A stretch of 64,000 nt of DNA from Bugula neritina. Taxonomy: Eukaryota; Bryozoa; Gymnolaemata; Cheilostomatida; Bugulidae. The translations under genes and the position numbers were made by a program. The stretch lies in the NCBI GenBank assembly GCA_964035545.1, contig OZ037765.1, positions 4,957,698-5,021,697 on the forward strand, written 5' to 3'. Below are positions 22,417 through 34,000 of the stretch, piece by piece (the first letter of the stretch is position 1; each line of letters opens with the position of its first letter). Below the pieces are notes generated by a model. It did not search any database and had not been told where the DNA came from. It was given only the letters and a program-made list of their open reading frames with translations.

Positions 22417-22768
22417 TGTAGTGAGTAGTGCAAAGTACAAATACGGGAATCGCCCTCTCCCTACTCTTGGAATACTTAGCCCTTATGTAGCAACCAATTA
22501 GCAGCTCCGGAAGATATGCTTCCGATTCACGTGACACTTCCCGGGCTATTAACATTATATCACGTTGTTGTAAGCGGAGGCTTGAAGTAGTAACATGTGT
22601 TAGTAGTTGACTGATGTATAGGATAATTTGATGTGATGTTTGTTTTATGCTTTATTGTGGATAATAAATATAATTACTCGACAGCTACCCTAGTAATTGC
22701 TAGCAGAATAACCAGCTAACTATACGCAAGTAAATAACTCACGCTCAGTAATTGCACAAATTACTACA
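22417..22768 (+). repeat. 3' LTR
   Basis: 352 bp, no difference from the 5' LTR seen by eye. It ends CTACA before GTATAAC. The AATAAA signal is at 22663-22668. Confidence 0.92.
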
Positions 22769-23321
22769 GTATAACTAAAGCATATTATGTAGCTGTTGAA
22801 ATTGGTCAGCAGTTTTTATTGTGATCAATGTTATTTTTGTTGTTGTATATTTATATATAGAAAATGTCTTATATATTTCTAGATAATACATATATTATTT
22901 ATAATAGTAAACATGCATAGCAATTGATAATTAATTGCAAAAACAAATATTCACCATTGTAGCTCAACAGCGTTTTGTTTCTCATTGGAGTTGTCGTTAC
23001 AAAACGTGTTATATAAGGTGTTGTCTCCTCCATTAAAAAACGATGGCGATCGATTAACCTAAAATCCTAATTCTTGTTTGTCAAATTTGGAGACGTCGTA
23101 TAGGGCCGCAGTATGTTTGCTACTTTGGAATTATTGAGAACGCACACTATTAATTCTTGTTGTGAAACAGCTCCTCGCTACTTCGCCGTTGAGTTTAAGG
23201 CAGGCTAGTAATCGGTTGGAGTTTCGTATGGAATATTTTGTTAATTTGACTATCAATTGGCACTGATTTTATTACAATTTTTCATTTAATGGGACAATAA
23301 GTACTGGTTGTACTGAAAAGT
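22769..23321 (+). promoter_or_regulatory. Probable PPTC7 upstream region
   Basis: Between the retroelement and the PPTC7 start codon. The last 350 bases are less AT-rich and probably hold the promoter and 5' UTR. No TATA box or other core motif could be defined. Confidence 0.4.
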
Positions 23322-26300
23322 ATGATCCAGTCTATGCTAGGATATGGTAGATCGTTAGCAAGAGCTCTAATCGCTACAAGTACTGGTACATCAACTTCTG
23401 AAAGCCAGACTTTTTCAACTCAGCTTCACAAAGCTAACCAGCCACACGTTCATTTGTTATCTGCTGTTGCAGGATTTTCAAAGCAACTGGACAAATCTAC
23501 TCAAAAGTCTAATTGGAGTTTCGGTGAAGATGCTTATTTCTTAGCTCACCACCGTAAAGCTAGTGTCATTGGTGAGTACCACTACCACTAGACGGAGACC
23601 TAGTACTACTACTACTACTACTAGTAGTAGTACTACTACTAGGTCCAGTACAACTAGTAGTAGTACTACTACTACTGTTACGGTATCAGCATGTACCTGT
23701 AGCTGTACTAAATGTCATTATTTGTTATTTTCATTAATGATTTTCATTTTCACTGAGTGATTATCATTATCATTATGATTATGAGCTCATTGTGATTGTC
23801 ATAATGATAATCATAATTGTAAACTGCTGCATTGCCAATATAAAATATTCATATTGATTTTCATATTCATATTGTATTGTTAACAGTTGCCTTACAGTTA
23901 TCGTGATACTCTATTGGTATTACATTTAGTTTTACTGACTCTTGGTTCTAACTTTGTTGATAATAATTCTATAAAATTATATGCTTAATTTTATTTTTAA
24001 TAGTAAAACTAGAGTGAAAATAATAACAATAGTACTAATTGATAAAGTAATGCTAATACCAGCAGTCAGCATCATGTTAATTTTGAATATGATATTCATA
24101 TTGGTCTATAAGTTGAAGTAGACTCAAAGTTAAAATTACATCTAACATCAAGATGAATGTTGATAATTAATGTGATACTCATAAATATAAATAATTAAAT
24201 GTGATACGCTGTTTGTGGCTAAATTGTTTTTAGTTTTCTACTTATAGTCTATAAATATGGCATTTCTATTAAAGTTAGAATGTTTCAATCACTGTAATAG
24301 TTGTAAATGTGATACATGACTCTTGGTCAGCGTGAAACTAAAGTGAATGTGTGATTATCCTATGATTATAGTCACATCCTTGCCTTCAATTATATTCATT
24401 AATTACATGAAACCAGTGTGATACTGGGTATCATCATAGCCACTAGTATGAATATAACTGTCATTGTGAGATTAAAACTGATCTAATTTTATTAATTGAG
24501 AAAACTTCTGCAAAACTTAAGTTTTCATATTAATTTGATTGTAATGGCTTTTCTTGTGGGGTAAAGTGCCGGTAAGCTTTAATAGTGATTTTTTTGTGCA
24601 AGTGGCTGCTGATTGCCGGTGAAAACCATAAGTGGATATAATGTGCTAGCTATTCAATCAATGTTTTAGTAAATATACTTCTTATATTTAATTAGTTATA
24701 GTTGATGTATTATCTTTGTTAAAGGATTAACATTAAAGTCCATTTATTAATTAAGCATATACAGTCTAAACTACTAGTGGCAATAGATCTAAATGAGAAA
24801 TGGCCGAAATGTCATATTAGGGGGGGGGGGTTCTTACAAGAATGGAGAAGTTAAATACAGATGACCATATAATATACATTTAGTAGCAGTGTCTACTGTT
24901 GGTTTTCTATTTGAGGGAGTGTCATGTTTGTAATGTAATCATGTCACACCATGACCCAGTAGTTCTGTCTCCCAATAATCATACTTGGCAGTGGCAAAGC
25001 ATCCTAATCTAACAACCAACCAGTACCAAAATACCTATGTGTATTTTGGTACTGGTTGGTCATTTGCTCCTTGCACCTCACAACTTGGAACTCATACATC
25101 ACATATAATTTGTTAGAGCATACTTTCTGAAGTCAATGTAATTTTCACAAAAGATTTGCCCACAAGCTGCCCTTTAAGTTTATAGAAAGTTGCAGAAAAT
25201 ATGGTATTGCAAGTCCAATGTATAAAATAATACACACATGGTGTGAACAGCTGGAAATCTGTCATACAATTCAACAACTAAATACCAACATACTTCTAAT
25301 CAATATATTATTTTAGAAGTCTTGTCTACTATGGTTGTATTGATTTTTTTATTAAGAATGTTGTAAAAATATAATATAATAAATTTCCCCTAAACTACCC
25401 ATTAAGCTAGAACAGTGTGTTGATGGTATGAAATATTTAACATATGCTTGCTTGTTTATCAGTTACAAAAATACTAGCAAGTCTTATTAAAATGTGACAT
25501 CTGTTGGTTTCTAGCCCTCTAATTGTATTTTGCTAAAATCTCAACCATTAATTTTGCCGACAACCTAATTATTCATTACACCAGTTTATTGTGCTGGTTA
25601 GTTATGTTTGTTCATTAAACTGTAAATGCTAATGTGCAGGTTAGTGGTTGTTTAGCTTAATAACAATGTCAAGATTTGTCCCTGCTAATTAATGAGTTTG
25701 GTGTGGCAATTAGACTTTAACAATAATAATAAACAGACTTGGTGTTTCCCAGATAAGCTAAAGACCTGGTGTTGTAGGTGTGGCAGATGGTGTGGGTGGG
25801 TGGAGAGAGTATGGAATAGATCCATCTCTGGTACCGCAGACTATAATGTCTTTGTGTGCTCGGCTGGTGGAGAGAGGAAAATTTTCACCCGCCTGTCCTG
25901 ATGAGCTGCTTGAAAACTCGTATGAAGAGGCGTTGTTATTGAAAAATGAGGCAATGGGTAAGAAATAGACAATTGGTTGAGAAGCATTTAATGTTTTGTA
26001 TATGCAATATATTTTATTAAAATACTACCATATAGATGATTAACTAAACCAATTAGCGTGTAGATGATTTCAAAAATATATATTGCACAGTTATTCTAAA
26101 ATCACTGTAAAGACTATGTCAGTTTGTGATGGTAGAGTTTTCCAAATTGAAATTTTCTGTAAGACGATTTCAAACAAATTTCGGGAAAAAGAATTGTATA
26201 AATGTTAAAATTGCAGTATAAATAATTTCGGTGGGCTCTGTAAATGTTATGATTAAATGACCTCTTGCACATGCATGAATCTAGTCTAATGAATATTAGT

Positions 26301-29300
26301 TTCTATGCTGGGAAGATTGATGATAGAGGTTAGTAGTGTTACATAGCTGTCAGTAACATGAAGGTGGGCTACATGAAGGCGGGCTACATGAAGGCGGGTA
26401 ACATGGCAATAAATTGGTGTTTCAGGGAGTACGACGGCCTGTATCATATCACTAGACACTGAAGCCAGTAAACTGTACACAGCTAACCTAGGGGACAGTG
26501 GCTACATGGTGGTGCGTAACGGCAGGATCTTAGCCAGGTCTCAGGAGCAACAGCACTACTTCAATTCTCCATTCCAACTCACTCTAGTTCCACCTGCTTA
26601 CCGAGGTCGTGTGCTCAGTGACAGGTATACAACTCACTCTAGTTCCACCTGCTTACCGAGGTCGTGTGCTCAGTGACAGGTATATAACTCACTCTAGTTC
26701 CACCTGCTTACCGAGGTCGTGTGCTCAGTGACAGGTATATACCTCACTCTAGTTCCACCTGCTTACCGAGGTCGTGTGCTCAGTGACAGGTATATACCTC
26801 ACTCTGGGAGGGGAGACAATCTGGTTTAATATGTTTATTGCTGATTTTATAATTAGTACAGTGCTCCCTGTATATCTCACGGTTCCATATTTCACAACAT
26901 TTCATAGGTCACCAAAAGGGCTTACACCCCTGTTTTGTGGTTTAACTATATGTGTGTATAGGGACAAAATGACCGAATTACATCTGGTATTCTGGTATGT
27001 CACCAATTGATGTTTAGGGACTTGTAGATTAGTGAGATATGGAGGGAGCACTGCATAACATGTGTGACAGTACTCTATGTAGTGCACTATGCAATACTTG
27101 GTATGCAGTGATCTGTGAAATGGATTCACTTGGCAACTACATAGCCATGGGTCCAGTATTACAGTAAATACTTTCCAGTCATCAATCAAAGCAACTCCTG
27201 ACATGGTTTAATTACTGAACAAAATATTACTTCATTTGGTGGGACTCAATTAATCTGTTTGATGTGAGGAATAGAACACTTAATGAGTTTTAGGAAATAT
27301 GTTTAGCTTATGCATGTAATAAACTTTCTTTTATACCTGCTGTGTATGTTATTATGAATACTAGAGAGTAGAGTATGTTGTAGAGTACATGTACTGGGAT
27401 AGCAGGTTAACCAGGGTTCAGATACCCCTAGTGATACAGTAGAATGCTTCCTATAGTAACTAGTATTTGTACATTAGTACCCAGCCTATCATCCTTCTTA
27501 GATCATTACCTCTTACCTTGCATATAATAACTTCAAATAGTTCATCAGGTAATGTAATGAAGTAATGCATGAACAACATAATTCTATACTTATAATATCA
27601 GGCTGTACATTAACTACAGAAGTAAACTGTATATATGTAGTGTAAACTTTAACTTGAATTAATTAATTATTGTGGTAAAAAGAAATCCTACCATAAAATA
27701 GTTTTATGTAACTGTTAGGTTAATGTTGTTCTGTTATATAATATGTATCTAATTAAACATAATACCAATCATGATTGCTTCCTCCATGGAAATCTGCTAA
27801 CGAAATGTTTTAAGGAATAAAATAATTATGTTGTACAGTATCTATAGCCCCTGGTAATTAGTTTATTGGTGCAGTAACTTGTTTGATCTTATCATTTTAT
27901 CTATTCTATCATTCCACTACCTGTCAGAACAATTATCTCAGGTGTGTTGCATAGGCAAATATATTCTCCTTTTTCTAATACTATACCTGGTGGACAGGAT
28001 TGAAATTTTAGATATAGGTATTAAAGTGTTTTGATATTCACTGACAATAGAGTTGCGTGTTGTTGTAAATAGATCTTCTATATAGCTGGTTGAAGATCTT
28101 CCAAGAAAAATATAATACTGTGCTTTCAAAAACATCTGAATCATTAGAAGTTTTTATTACATTGGTTGAAAAATTATCTATTTACAAGCAAAAATGTATG
28201 GTTCTTTACAATGTTTACTGTAAAAATGGTATAACAAAGAGTTTCAATTTTTTATTGAATACACAAACTTTCCAGAAAAAATCCCAATTTCATTTTTGTG
28301 TTTTCCGTAAAAATGTGGACAGGCTTTATGATGCTTCTATGATATCACGACAAGATAAATCTGTCACAGCAATTCACATAAATAACTGACTAAGTTAAGT
28401 ATAGGTAAAGAGTATCAAGTCACTCTTTCAGTATGTACTGTGTGCTGCTTGTAGCCCGTCACAAGCAGTTAAACAGTCGGTGAGTGTACTGGAAGGAGAT
28501 ATCATTCTAGTGGCAACTGATGGTCTGTTTGATAATATGACTGACTCCATGATACTCCAACACCTCACTGCAGTCAAGGTAATCTACTGTCAACTCTTGG
28601 CTCAGTACACTCGTTAGATGTGCTGTGACATGTTGGGGGGGGGGGTAAAGAGATAGAGGTTGTTCGTGTCCGTTTAATGCCCTTTGACTTGTGGATTAGC
28701 TGGGAGATAAATAGCAACATAACACTTTGCTAAAAGATAGCGGTAGTTTATTCTTACCCATGAGTGATTTGGCTACTGAAAAATGGAGGCTGCATCAAGT
28801 ATGTTGGTCAATTTGATTTCGTCGCACATACCTGTTGACTAATCACAGCTTCCTAAACATATCATGTCTGTATAGTGTACTAGTAGCACCTTGCTCTAGT
28901 GTCAAGTTAACCAGTGCCCAGCTACAACATAGAATATGTGACTATGGGTTGTCATAGTGTTTGTGAAACCCTTCCTTTAGCCTACTAGTTCTACTACTAC
29001 TAGTTCTACTACTACTACTACTAGTTCTACTACTACTACTACTAGTTCTACTACTGCTACTAGCTCAGAGAAGGAAAGGGGCCCACAGTTTTTAATCAAA
29101 CGTGCTGCAATATGCTAATATAGGATGCTTAGTGTAAATGTGTGTGCAAGATGTTGAAGTTTCTAATAATAATGAGTATATGATTTATGATTGTAGCATA
29201 GACAGAAGGACTCCATTCAATCTACGGCCAACATGATAGCTAGAGAAGCCAGAGACCTGTCCAATGACCCGGCCTATGATTCCCCTTTTGCAAAGGCTGC

Positions 29301-30204
29301 AGCTAGCAACGGCTATCACATGCAGGGTCAGTGGTCTGCCATATAAATTCTCTGTTTACACTATCTTTGACCATACAACCTAAGTTATGGGCTATTGGTA
29401 GCCAAGGTATGTGGAATCTGGTGATTTCATCCCACAATTTGACTGCATATTATTCTATCATTATCTTTAGTTTAGCCTGGAAATAGTGAAGGGATATTAA
29501 TTTCAGCTTTACTGAGCTGTTTCCATTCCAGACATAAACTTGTCACTACAATCTAACTAGCTCTCTCATTGGTCATCTCACCCACTCTATCACGGCAGTC
29601 CTACTGTACCACACTAGTTCCCACCCTCTTCATTCTTCCTAGTGTTTCAAGTACTCCTTTCTATGTCCATGCTTTATCTTGTCACATTAGAGTACATGGT
29701 ATTTAGTAAAGTAAGTGGGTAAATTATATTATACGAAAATCATTGACTAGAGGTTGATCTATATTGCGAATAAACCAAGACTCCCCTAGATTTCTTTGCA
29801 GTATCCCTGCAGAGGGGTTCAAGGGTGTTCGCCATGTGATGTACTGTGCTCCCTCTGTATCTCACGGTTCCATTTCTCAAGCAATTCCAAATGTCGCGAG
29901 AAGGCTTGGACCCTCATTTTGTGGCTTATGCATGTGTATAGGGACAAAATGGCTGAATTTAACAGATCCATGAGATAAATCTGGTATTTTATATGTCACG
30001 AATCGAGACTTTGGGATCCGCAGCTTAGTGAGATACAGAGGGAGCATTTTAGTAAGCTGGCTTGTCTCAAGATATATTTTACATGCTCAGTGTTAAGTAT
30101 TCTTCTGATTATTCTCGTGTGTAGGGGGAAAGCCTGATGACATCACAGTGTTGATAGCTACGGTCAACAGTGGAGAGTTTGGGGAGTTTTCTTCACCACT
30201 ATGA
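23322..30204 (+). CDS. PPTC7: PPTC7-type mitochondrial PP2C protein phosphatase
   Basis: A 320-residue phosphatase of the PPM/PP2C family; the animal and yeast (Ptc7) relatives act in mitochondria on coenzyme Q biosynthesis and matrix proteins. Exons: 23322-23571, 25778-25957, 26426-26624, 28455-28578, 29197-29336 shortened to end at 29326, and 30125-30204; all GT-AG and in phase. Metal-binding and core motifs are in order: [44 protein letters not shown] and [10 protein letters not shown]. The N-terminus ([17 protein letters not shown]) is basic and amphipathic, as for a mitochondrial targeting sequence. Length is close to the human protein. The exon 3 donor lies inside a 4-copy 55-bp repeat; only the first donor keeps the frame. 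Introns 3 and 5 carry related MITEs. The gene converges with RAD9. Confidence 0.95.
23590..23830. repeat. Trinucleotide repeat with mirror and inverted symmetry, intron 1 of PPTC7
   Basis: Runs of TACTACTAC flip to TAGTAGTAG and back, so they can fold as hairpins. TCATTATCATTATGATTATG words follow. Low-complexity DNA. Confidence 0.7.
25015..25060. repeat. Perfect 20-bp hairpin with 6-nt loop, intron 1 of PPTC7
   Basis: ACCAACCAGTACCAAAATAC at 25015-25034 is followed by the loop CTATGT and the exact inverted copy at 25041-25060. Flanks do not extend the pairing. Confidence 0.8.
26570..26795 (+). repeat. 55-bp tandem repeat spanning a splice donor
   Basis: Four near-identical 55-bp units. Each contains the last part of PPTC7 exon 3 and its donor (GTGACAG|GTATA). 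Donor GT dinucleotides lie at 26625, 26680, 26735 and 26790. Confidence 0.9.
26859..27053. mobile_element. Mariner-type MITE, copy 1 (PPTC7 intron 3)
   Basis: About 195 bp with inverted ends: CAGTGCTCCCTG..ATATCTCAC on the left and GTGAGATATGGAGGGAGCAC on the right. It is preceded by TA. It shares internal sequence (TTTTGTGG..GTGTATAGGGACAAAATG) with the copy at 29844. No coding capacity. Confidence 0.8.
28980..29065. repeat. (CTA)n/CTAGTT trinucleotide repeat, PPTC7 intron 4
   Basis: Alternating CTACTACTA and CTAGTTCTA words. Length-variable low-complexity DNA. Confidence 0.8.
29844..30049. mobile_element. Mariner-type MITE, copy 2 (PPTC7 intron 5)
   Basis: About 206 bp flanked by TA on both sides (29842-29843 and 30050-30051). 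Inverted ends read CTGTGCTCCCTCTGTATCTC and AGATACAGAGGGAGCA. Its interior matches copy 1 with many differences. Confidence 0.85.
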
Positions 30205-31023
30205 TGTAACTATGTCAGATAGGTTTGCTATTGTAGTAGTACAACACTAGCATTTGTACATAATATCTAGTTTGTAAAGTGATCAGCGTGCTGTTGCCGT
30301 GCATAGGATAGGATTTCTAAGATATCAAAACCATGTTGAGTGATGCAACATGTTATGCATATTGTTGAGTTGGTTTTTATTGTTATACAATGTAATAGGA
30401 AACTAGGCGAGTGGACAGGAGTGATTCATGTAACTTCTTTAACTTACACCAATTGTTATACTTTTGCTCATTGTACTTCTTACCGAATGCTAATACATGT
30501 TGATTTTACTGCAGTATTTCATTGTTGTAGGAAGTTTGATGCAGTTTATATTATTATCAAATGTATTTCTTAATATAAATTAGTAAAGGAAATGAAACCC
30601 AGCCAAAGTTGAGCAGCACCTGCAGTATATAATCAGAGTAAACATGGTAATGAAATGGCAAGTTGGCTTGATTGTTCTTCTTTGACTTGATTTCCTTTTC
30701 TTTCCTGATTATCAGATTTGTGCCAATAATTATGAGCTCATATTGACAAACTCTAACCACACTCATCTACATAATCTTTTATTGTAATGTATTTTTACCA
30801 AAGAATCTACTAGTTTAATTATTTTATTTTAAAAATAATTTGATAACTTTTTATAAAAATAAAACAAAATTGTACAAAAATAAAACTGTATTTCAACTCA
30901 GAACTGAATTTATGCACAACTAGTAAAATGTGAAAAAATAACTAACTAAAATATCAACAGTAGGTGATAAATCTATAATACAATGTCAGTGAGCATGCAT
31001 GTCAGTTTGGTAACAGGTTTTGT
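30205..31023. other. Convergent 3' UTR region of PPTC7 and RAD9
   Basis: Both genes end into this 0.8-kb gap. A plus-strand AATAAA lies near 30860 and a minus-strand one near 30777-30782, so the two transcripts may overlap. No other gene is seen. Confidence 0.5.
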
Positions 31024-34000
31024 TCAGTCATCTTCACTATCTTCAGCTAATATTTCATCTAAAAATGCCTGAGATTTTGATTGGGTCTTTACTGAAGGTG
31101 TCTTGTTGAAAAATAACAACTTTGCCTGTAAAAAAAATATTGCGAAAGAACCAAACAGATGAATGGTGTTTGTAAACACTCCAGTCTGCTTTATTTGTCA
31201 TTATGACAAGGGAATTGCAACTTGGCTGATTGCCCATATTCATTACTAATCCTGATAGTATGGGTTCAAAGTGCACACATAATACTGTGAAATATTATTG
31301 GGAGTTGTCTATGAAATAAAACTGGTAAGCAGAGGAAAGGCAAGTTGACAATAAATTGTCAGTTTCAAATTTATTGTCATTTTGCAAGACTTTGAAAAAA
31401 AATTGTGCCAAAGCAATGAATTAAATTTTATCCATATATAAATTCATAATGATTATAATTTGTTTATTAGTCATTACTGTGATCACATGCAACTTTCACG
31501 CTCAACTCTTCTAGAAATACAAACCGACAGTGTAATTTCGAGGCTATAGCAGTGTTCACTTTTACAACATGCAACCAACTCAAATGTCCAGCTATGTGAC
31601 AAGCCTTACTCATTAACTTAGAATTCACAAGAAAAAGAAGATAATTCCAGGATCCAATAAGAATAGTATATTTACATACCTTTTTCGTTAAAGGTTCTAT
31701 AGTGCTACTATCATCAATCTCCTTTATCAATTCATCAATATCATCCGGAGGCTAAAATAATATATTTTCAACTTATTAGTATAATTTACAGCACCAATAT
31801 CAAACAATAAGAATGCTGCATAGAGACAAGGGGAGACAAACCTTGGATGTTGTAGCTTTGCTATTAGTGTCTAGTAGAGTGATAGATGTATCATTCATGA
31901 GAGAGTTGAGTTTTGGCTTGACTTTTACTTCAGAAGTTGAGTGAGATGGAAGTGATGTTGGAACTTTACTAGAGATTTTCCTGTTTTCTTCCTTACTAGT
32001 TCTATTACACGAATCACAATGATAGTATTTAACTTCAGCATTCTTTATAATTTAGTTACTTGCAGTTAATATAACTTGGCTTTCTTTAAAAAATGTCTTT
32101 TCAACCATTAATTATAATTTTTTAAAATAAATCAGTGATAAGTACAACTTTACAAAAACTTCAGTTACTTTCAAATTTAATAAATTATACATGTTATACC
32201 TGTCAGCAGGAAATAGAATGGAGTCTATGGGTCCGGCATTTGAAGAAATTCTACCAATAAATTTTTGGTTAACTGTTGAAGGTTTAGTACTACTTGTTGA
32301 AGGCTTGGTATTACTTGTTGAAGGCTTGGTATTACTTGTTGAAGGCTTAGTGTAGTTGGAGTTAGAATTAACTTTATCACGAATGTTGGAAACATTTGAT
32401 ATGGTGGAGGTATTGGCAGCAGCCTGACAGCTGCCAACACTGGATTGAGATAAACTCTCAGAAATCGTAGATATTATGAAGACCATTTCGAATGTAGGGT
32501 CACTGTCCATGTGAAGAAACATTGGTCTAAAAATACACACAGGCAGCACGTGGAGCAACTGATATGTATTGCAAGAAGAGGACCAAAAGTTCTGCGTTAC
32601 AAGATGTTTACACGATAATTTCACAGCAATGACATCCGTTTAGCTTTTGACTATTCTCGCAACTGTTTCAAGTGCAACAGCTAGAATGTAAACTTTGAAA
32701 GAATACTTGGTCAAAATAAAAACATTTCGGTGCAAATTCTAATATAGTGAAATAATTTTGAAAATATTTACAAGAGAAGACAACTAAACACAGGCTACAT
32801 ATTAGTACAATTATAGACTGAAGACCATTGGCAGAACAAGGACTGTCACTAAAGCTTCTAATCTTAAAGTTAGGCAGTGGTTTGCTGATAAATTCTAGTC
32901 ATAACTACAAAGTTGGTTAGTAAACAGGCCTTTGACCCTGTATAGAAAGAGTTGTATATTACGTAATAACAAATAAAATTAATAAATCAAACAAACTGCA
33001 GATAAATGACTCACTTCCCTGCTTCATCAAAGTATATTGAGAGACTCAAAGCTATAAACTCAGCGAAAGCCAGTGCTGCCTAAAAAATTATACAAAAACA
33101 TGATCACATGAGCCCACCACATAGTATAAACAATCACTTGCCAGTAGCACAGTTAAAAGATGTTTGGTGAACACAAAGTTGCATCATTTATAATTTTTGT
33201 TGCAGCAGTCATTCAACAGAGATGAGAGCTTTTAACTGTCGAAAAACAGAATAGCAAAAAACAAAAATCATATTGAAACCAGCAAAACAACAAATTATAT
33301 AGATTTATCTTCTCCTGTTTCAAAGAGTGGAGTTTTGAAACGCCGCGATGCCTGTACCTTAACTTCCCGTAAATTGAATGAAACGGCCACCTCCAGGGTA
33401 ACTTTGAATTCTTCAAACTCATCACAATTCAAGTTCATTGTTGTGTTGATGTTTTTAAGGGGATCCACTGTGAGACAGACAGACACATGGGCAGTATGAG
33501 TATTATACAGATATACCGACTAGTACCGAAATGTCCTGAAACTTTTCATGCAGACAGACGATTCAATAAAATAATAAAAACATCAACATTGTATACAGGC
33601 ACTGCAGAAACATTTGAAAAGTATTTGTGCTAACTTTTTACTTACCAGCTAATCATGAAAGGTGGTGCAAATCAATCCATCAGCAATCATTCAGAGTGCA
33701 TTGATAAGCATGATTGTACCATGTATATTTTGAACAGTAACCAGTGGTAAATAGAATAGGACATAAACTACACAACATACACACACGCAAATACCACGCA
33801 TGTACACATATATATATTATATAATCTCACCTACATCACCATCTATATAGTTCCTAACAGAAAGGCCTCCTGGTTTAGCTGTTAGAGTTAATTCAGCCAG
33901 ACTGCTAGGAAAACTAGACAAAATATCCATGTATAATCTACAATAAATAAATATAGCACTTCACTCAACATGTAAGCAACGAGCAGTCAAGGCAAAACAT

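Larger units (their letters stand above)
16738..22768 (+). mobile_element. LTR retroelement, Gypsy-like, lacking reverse transcriptase
   Basis: A 6,031-bp element bounded by two 352-bp LTRs that look identical by eye. It starts TGTAG and ends CTACA, with a 4-bp GTAT repeat on both sides (AGTAT if the terminal A is shared). In order it holds: 5' LTR, primer-binding site, gag, a -1 frameshift signal, protease, integrase zinc-binding segment, a spliced accessory ORF, an inserted MITE, a G-rich polypurine tract and 3' LTR. The reverse transcriptase, RNase H and integrase catalytic core are absent: only about 0.3 kb separates the protease tail from the pre-integrase linker. It therefore looks like a non-autonomous deletion derivative that moved recently. 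The PR-to-IN order and zinc-binding type suggest Gypsy/Metaviridae; without the polymerase this cannot be confirmed. Its interior is clearly more GC-rich than the host DNA. Confidence 0.9.

Noticed and set aside
26570-26795. CRISPR-like direct repeats
   Set aside because: Units are contiguous without unique spacers, in an animal gene, and carry an exon end plus splice donor.
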